From Elysia crispata (lineage: Eukaryota > Mollusca > Gastropoda > Plakobranchidae): a stretch of 64,000 bases of DNA. The position numbers and the translations under genes are program-made. The number at the start of each line of letters is the position of its first letter. Position 1 is the first letter of the stretch. A model generated the notes under the pieces. It did no database searches. It was not told where the DNA came from and was given only the letters and a program-made list of their open reading frames with translations. Shown piece by piece: positions 59,340 to 64,000 of the stretch. Location of the stretch: contig JAWDGP010006196.1 of the NCBI GenBank assembly GCA_033675545.1, positions 62,001-126,000 on the forward strand, given 5' to 3'.

Positions 59340-61257
59340 CTATTTGCAGCTATGATACATCTTGGAACAACCAGTTGCACAGAGCCCTTTGTCGTATTTG
59401 GCACATTCAATGAGGATTTCTTTCCTTCTCTTGTAACCCTTGCCATCTGCATTCCTATTCGAACAAATTGGACTTTGTTTGATGGGGTAGTGTTTTCAAT
59501 CAGAAGGATCAGAAACTCTTCATTGAAAGGCGGCTGTGCTAGACCTACAAGATGTCATCTCTGACTTAACTCACAGTGAATTGAAATTGATTCATTTTAT
59601 TATTAGTGCTTTTTGCTTTGTAAACTATGTGTGCCTGAACTTTACCTAAATGTATGCATGTATCCCCCATTTCCATATCTTCCTGTTGAATTCAATATAC
59701 TGGATTTTTTTAAAGTCATATTGATCAGCAGCATCCATATTTTTACTATGGATATGAATCATTTTTGACTTTTCTTCTTCTTTGTCATTCTTCACTTTTC
59801 CTTATTCTACAAGCTTGCTAGTGCTGCAAGTGCTAAGAAGAGGAGCCTCTTTTTTGTCATGAATTTTCAAAACATAAATCTTTCCAGCATGGTCTTTGCC
59901 CATCTTAATTTTTCACGCAAACTCATAGATTCACTTTTCTTCAGTCTTTCTTTGCGGATGTTTGCTGGCAAACCAAGTCTTTGTTTTTGGATTGTGCCAG
60001 TAGCTGTCATGCCTGCCTTCCTTAGATCTTAAAAAGATTTAACAGTTGTAAAGAAGCTGTCGGTGAAGATAGTGTGACCTTTTCAAATAAAAACTGCTGT
60101 CAATCTCTCTGCAACCTTCTTTTATTGTCCTTGTTCCCTTTTTCTTTCCAGTACACATTTCCATTTGGCTTAAATATTTATCCTCTGCCACTTTCACAGC
60201 ACATTTAAAGTTTTGGGCCACAGCAGATTGATTTGCTGGGAATAGACTACCTAAACCCAACTCAGCCACGCCATTGAACCATAAACTTATCTATGACTAG
60301 GCATTGTTTTGGCATACAGTTCCGAACCGGTCTTGAATGTTGTCAGAGGCCTTATCTTAAGAATTTTGTGTTGGTCAGGGTGATCTGCAGGATGGTTTTC
60401 ATCATTGTTAAGGTGGAAGCAGCCATGATCGCATCATATCTGTTTCTGCTCATTATTTTGCTAAATATGATGTTGCAAGAACTGGATCTATTGTCCAATA
60501 GCTCTTTAGATCTGTTTTGTGAACAAAGCCGATTGGAAAGAGTAGCCCTAATTTTTTTTTAACTCTTGAAGATCAATATTTACTCATCACGCTGATGGCT
60601 TTCAAAGACTCCCCTTTGCTAGATCAACATTAACTAATCTCCTCTTCTCCCCTTTAGTCCCAATATACTGAGCAGCATAGGCATTGGTCTTGTCGACCAT
60701 GAACTGCAACATTTCGTAATTGACAAAGAGTTGAAAAATACTTCAATGCAGTTGCTTTTGGGTCTATATCCATCTTCACTCCTAGAGCACAAGTAAAAGA
60801 GGGAACATTGGGCTCTTCATGTAGATCTAAATCATTCTAAAGTTCATCTATTTCTTCTTCTAACAACTGCACATCTAACTCTGCCATGCCTGCCACCTGA
60901 TCCAGCCCCCTTTATTATCACTATCAGGGATTTGTAGCTCTAGATCTAGATCTATTGGTTTAACCCTCTGGCAGGGTGAAAGCTAGATATAGGTTCTTAT
61001 TATTACCTCTAGAAGTAGAACTAACCTCTAGATGTAAATCTTCAGATCTATCACTATCATCAAACAGGAGCTAGTCTCAGTGCTTTGGTCATCACTGTTA
61101 TTATCCATGACAAGTTCATTGAGAACATCAGTGGTTGCGAATAACTTCTTGCAGTAAAACCAACAAAGTAAAGTAAAAGAATCTGAGAAAGATGTTCCTT
61201 GCATATTTTAGCAGGGGAAGCCATTTCACATTTTCTTTTGAACCCAAATTTGGACAA
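59340..61257 (-). pseudogene. Decayed piggyBac transposase
   Basis: On the minus strand, in shifting frames, this has the piggyBac order: a start near 61220 (MASPAKICKEHL); a partly acidic N-terminus; LQFMVDKTNAYAAQYIG near 60700; VIDKFMVQWRG near 60290 (first catalytic Asp); TIFTDSFFTT near 60060 (second, the DNFFTS-type motif); RKAGMTATGTI near 60010; MDAADQYD near 59730 (third); and a C-terminal Cys-rich zinc domain CAKYDKGLCATGCSKMYHSC closing with TAG at 59340-59342. Several frameshifts and stops make it inactive. Matching terminal inverted repeats for this copy were not found. Confidence 0.85.
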
Positions 61258-61260
61258 AGA

Positions 61261-61656
61261 AACAAAAACACGTAACCCCAGTGCTCGAACAGAGATTGGC
61301 GAAATATTAGTCTGAGCACAGTGGGGATCCCCATGTGTAGCGAGAAAATTGATAATCTACTGTCAAGGAGTTCTTATTCCTTTTTGTTTTGTTTAAATGT
61401 TATTTGATGAACTCACTTTGTTAGTTTATCTTTGCTAACTAATTAGAAACTGCTATTGGGGAAAAATACAGCGACTTATTTCATTGGAAATTAAGTTTGG
61501 GATCATGCAATATAAATGGTGATAAAATTTGCTCTATAGCAATAGATTTGGTAACAACCTTGCAATGCACATACGGGTCTAGCAATCAAAATGAAACCTT
61601 CAAGTGCTTTTGTAAATTTGTTTTGTAAGTGCACTCTGTGGTGTTTGTTTTTACAG
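61261..61656. other. No recognisable gene
   Basis: AT-rich, ends in the polypyrimidine tract and acceptor of the possible alternative WIPI2 exon. Confidence 0.4.
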
Positions 61657-61730
61657 GAATCACAAAAAGCTTGTTGCATCTTGGTGATGACTGCAGGCTA
61701 GGTCTAAGAACGATGCAAGCCATTAACTAG
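61657..61730 (+). CDS. Possible alternative last exon of WIPI2
   Basis: A strong acceptor (GTGTTTGTTTTTACAG|GA) is followed by 72 bases open in exactly the phase left by the alternative exon-10 donor at 54793, ending TAG at 61728-61730. It would replace the last residues with about 24 others beginning GGITKSLLHLGDD and give a protein near 504 aa. There is no family match for this tail, so the support is only splice signals and phase. It could be chance. Confidence 0.3.
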
Positions 61731-63980
<2,250 letters not shown>

Positions 63981-64000
63981 ATTAAAAGATAGACTGCGAT

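Noticed and set aside
60960-60980. TTAACCCTCTGGCAGGG as a piggyBac terminus
   Set aside because: It lies inside the N-terminal coding region of the decayed transposase and no matching inverted end was found.

Overview
This is an animal nuclear genome segment: AT-rich, with long introns, many microsatellites and several families of decayed transposons. The spliced genes, the CsRn1-like and K02A2.6-like Ty3/gypsy elements, the tRNA-derived SINEs and the many TCTAGATC islands fit a mollusc, most likely a gastropod. That assignment is an inference. No bacterial-type genes, operons or CRISPR arrays are present.

Two host genes can be assembled by exon phase. On the minus strand, 13947 down to 7547, lie five N-terminal exons of a HERC3/HERC4-like E3 ubiquitin ligase (RCC1 repeats only). 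One of them is a 32-nt micro-exon. The rest of the gene, including any HECT domain, was not found and probably lies left of the window. On the plus strand, 19757 to 54804, lies a complete 10-exon WIPI2-type autophagy gene (PROPPIN, predicted 483 aa) with an intact FRRG motif. Its first coding exon is separated from the second by 11.8 kb. The two genes diverge from a roughly 5.8-kb spacer.

Most of the remaining recognisable content is mobile DNA. A decayed Mutator-like transposase lies at about 1.9-3.0 kb (minus). A CsRn1-like Ty3/gypsy element with both LTRs and a 4-bp target duplication lies in WIPI2 intron 1 (22018-25940, plus); its reverse transcriptase is internally deleted. A decayed Tigger/pogo transposase lies in intron 5 (36.4-37.9 kb, plus). 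A second Ty3/gypsy element lies in intron 7 (40570-47467, minus) with LTRs differing at one base, CTAAT target duplications and a 2042-bp DNA transposon nested inside its pol gene. Downstream of WIPI2 exon 10 are a 1560-bp piggyBac-type element with TTAA on both sides (56694-58253) and a broken piggyBac transposase (59340-61257, minus). tRNA-derived SINE heads occur near 33.0, 34.4 and 44.3 kb.

No new multi-gene system was found. The observations most worth checking are an 81-nt intronic hairpin whose only arm mismatches are G-U wobbles in the sense RNA, the contrast between near-identical LTRs and a disabled pol in the intron-7 retrotransposon, the independent loss of the integrase catalytic Glu in both retrotransposons, the TTAA-flanked element with subterminal TTTGGCCGG repeats, and the lineage-specific C-terminal tail of WIPI2 with a possible alternative last exon.
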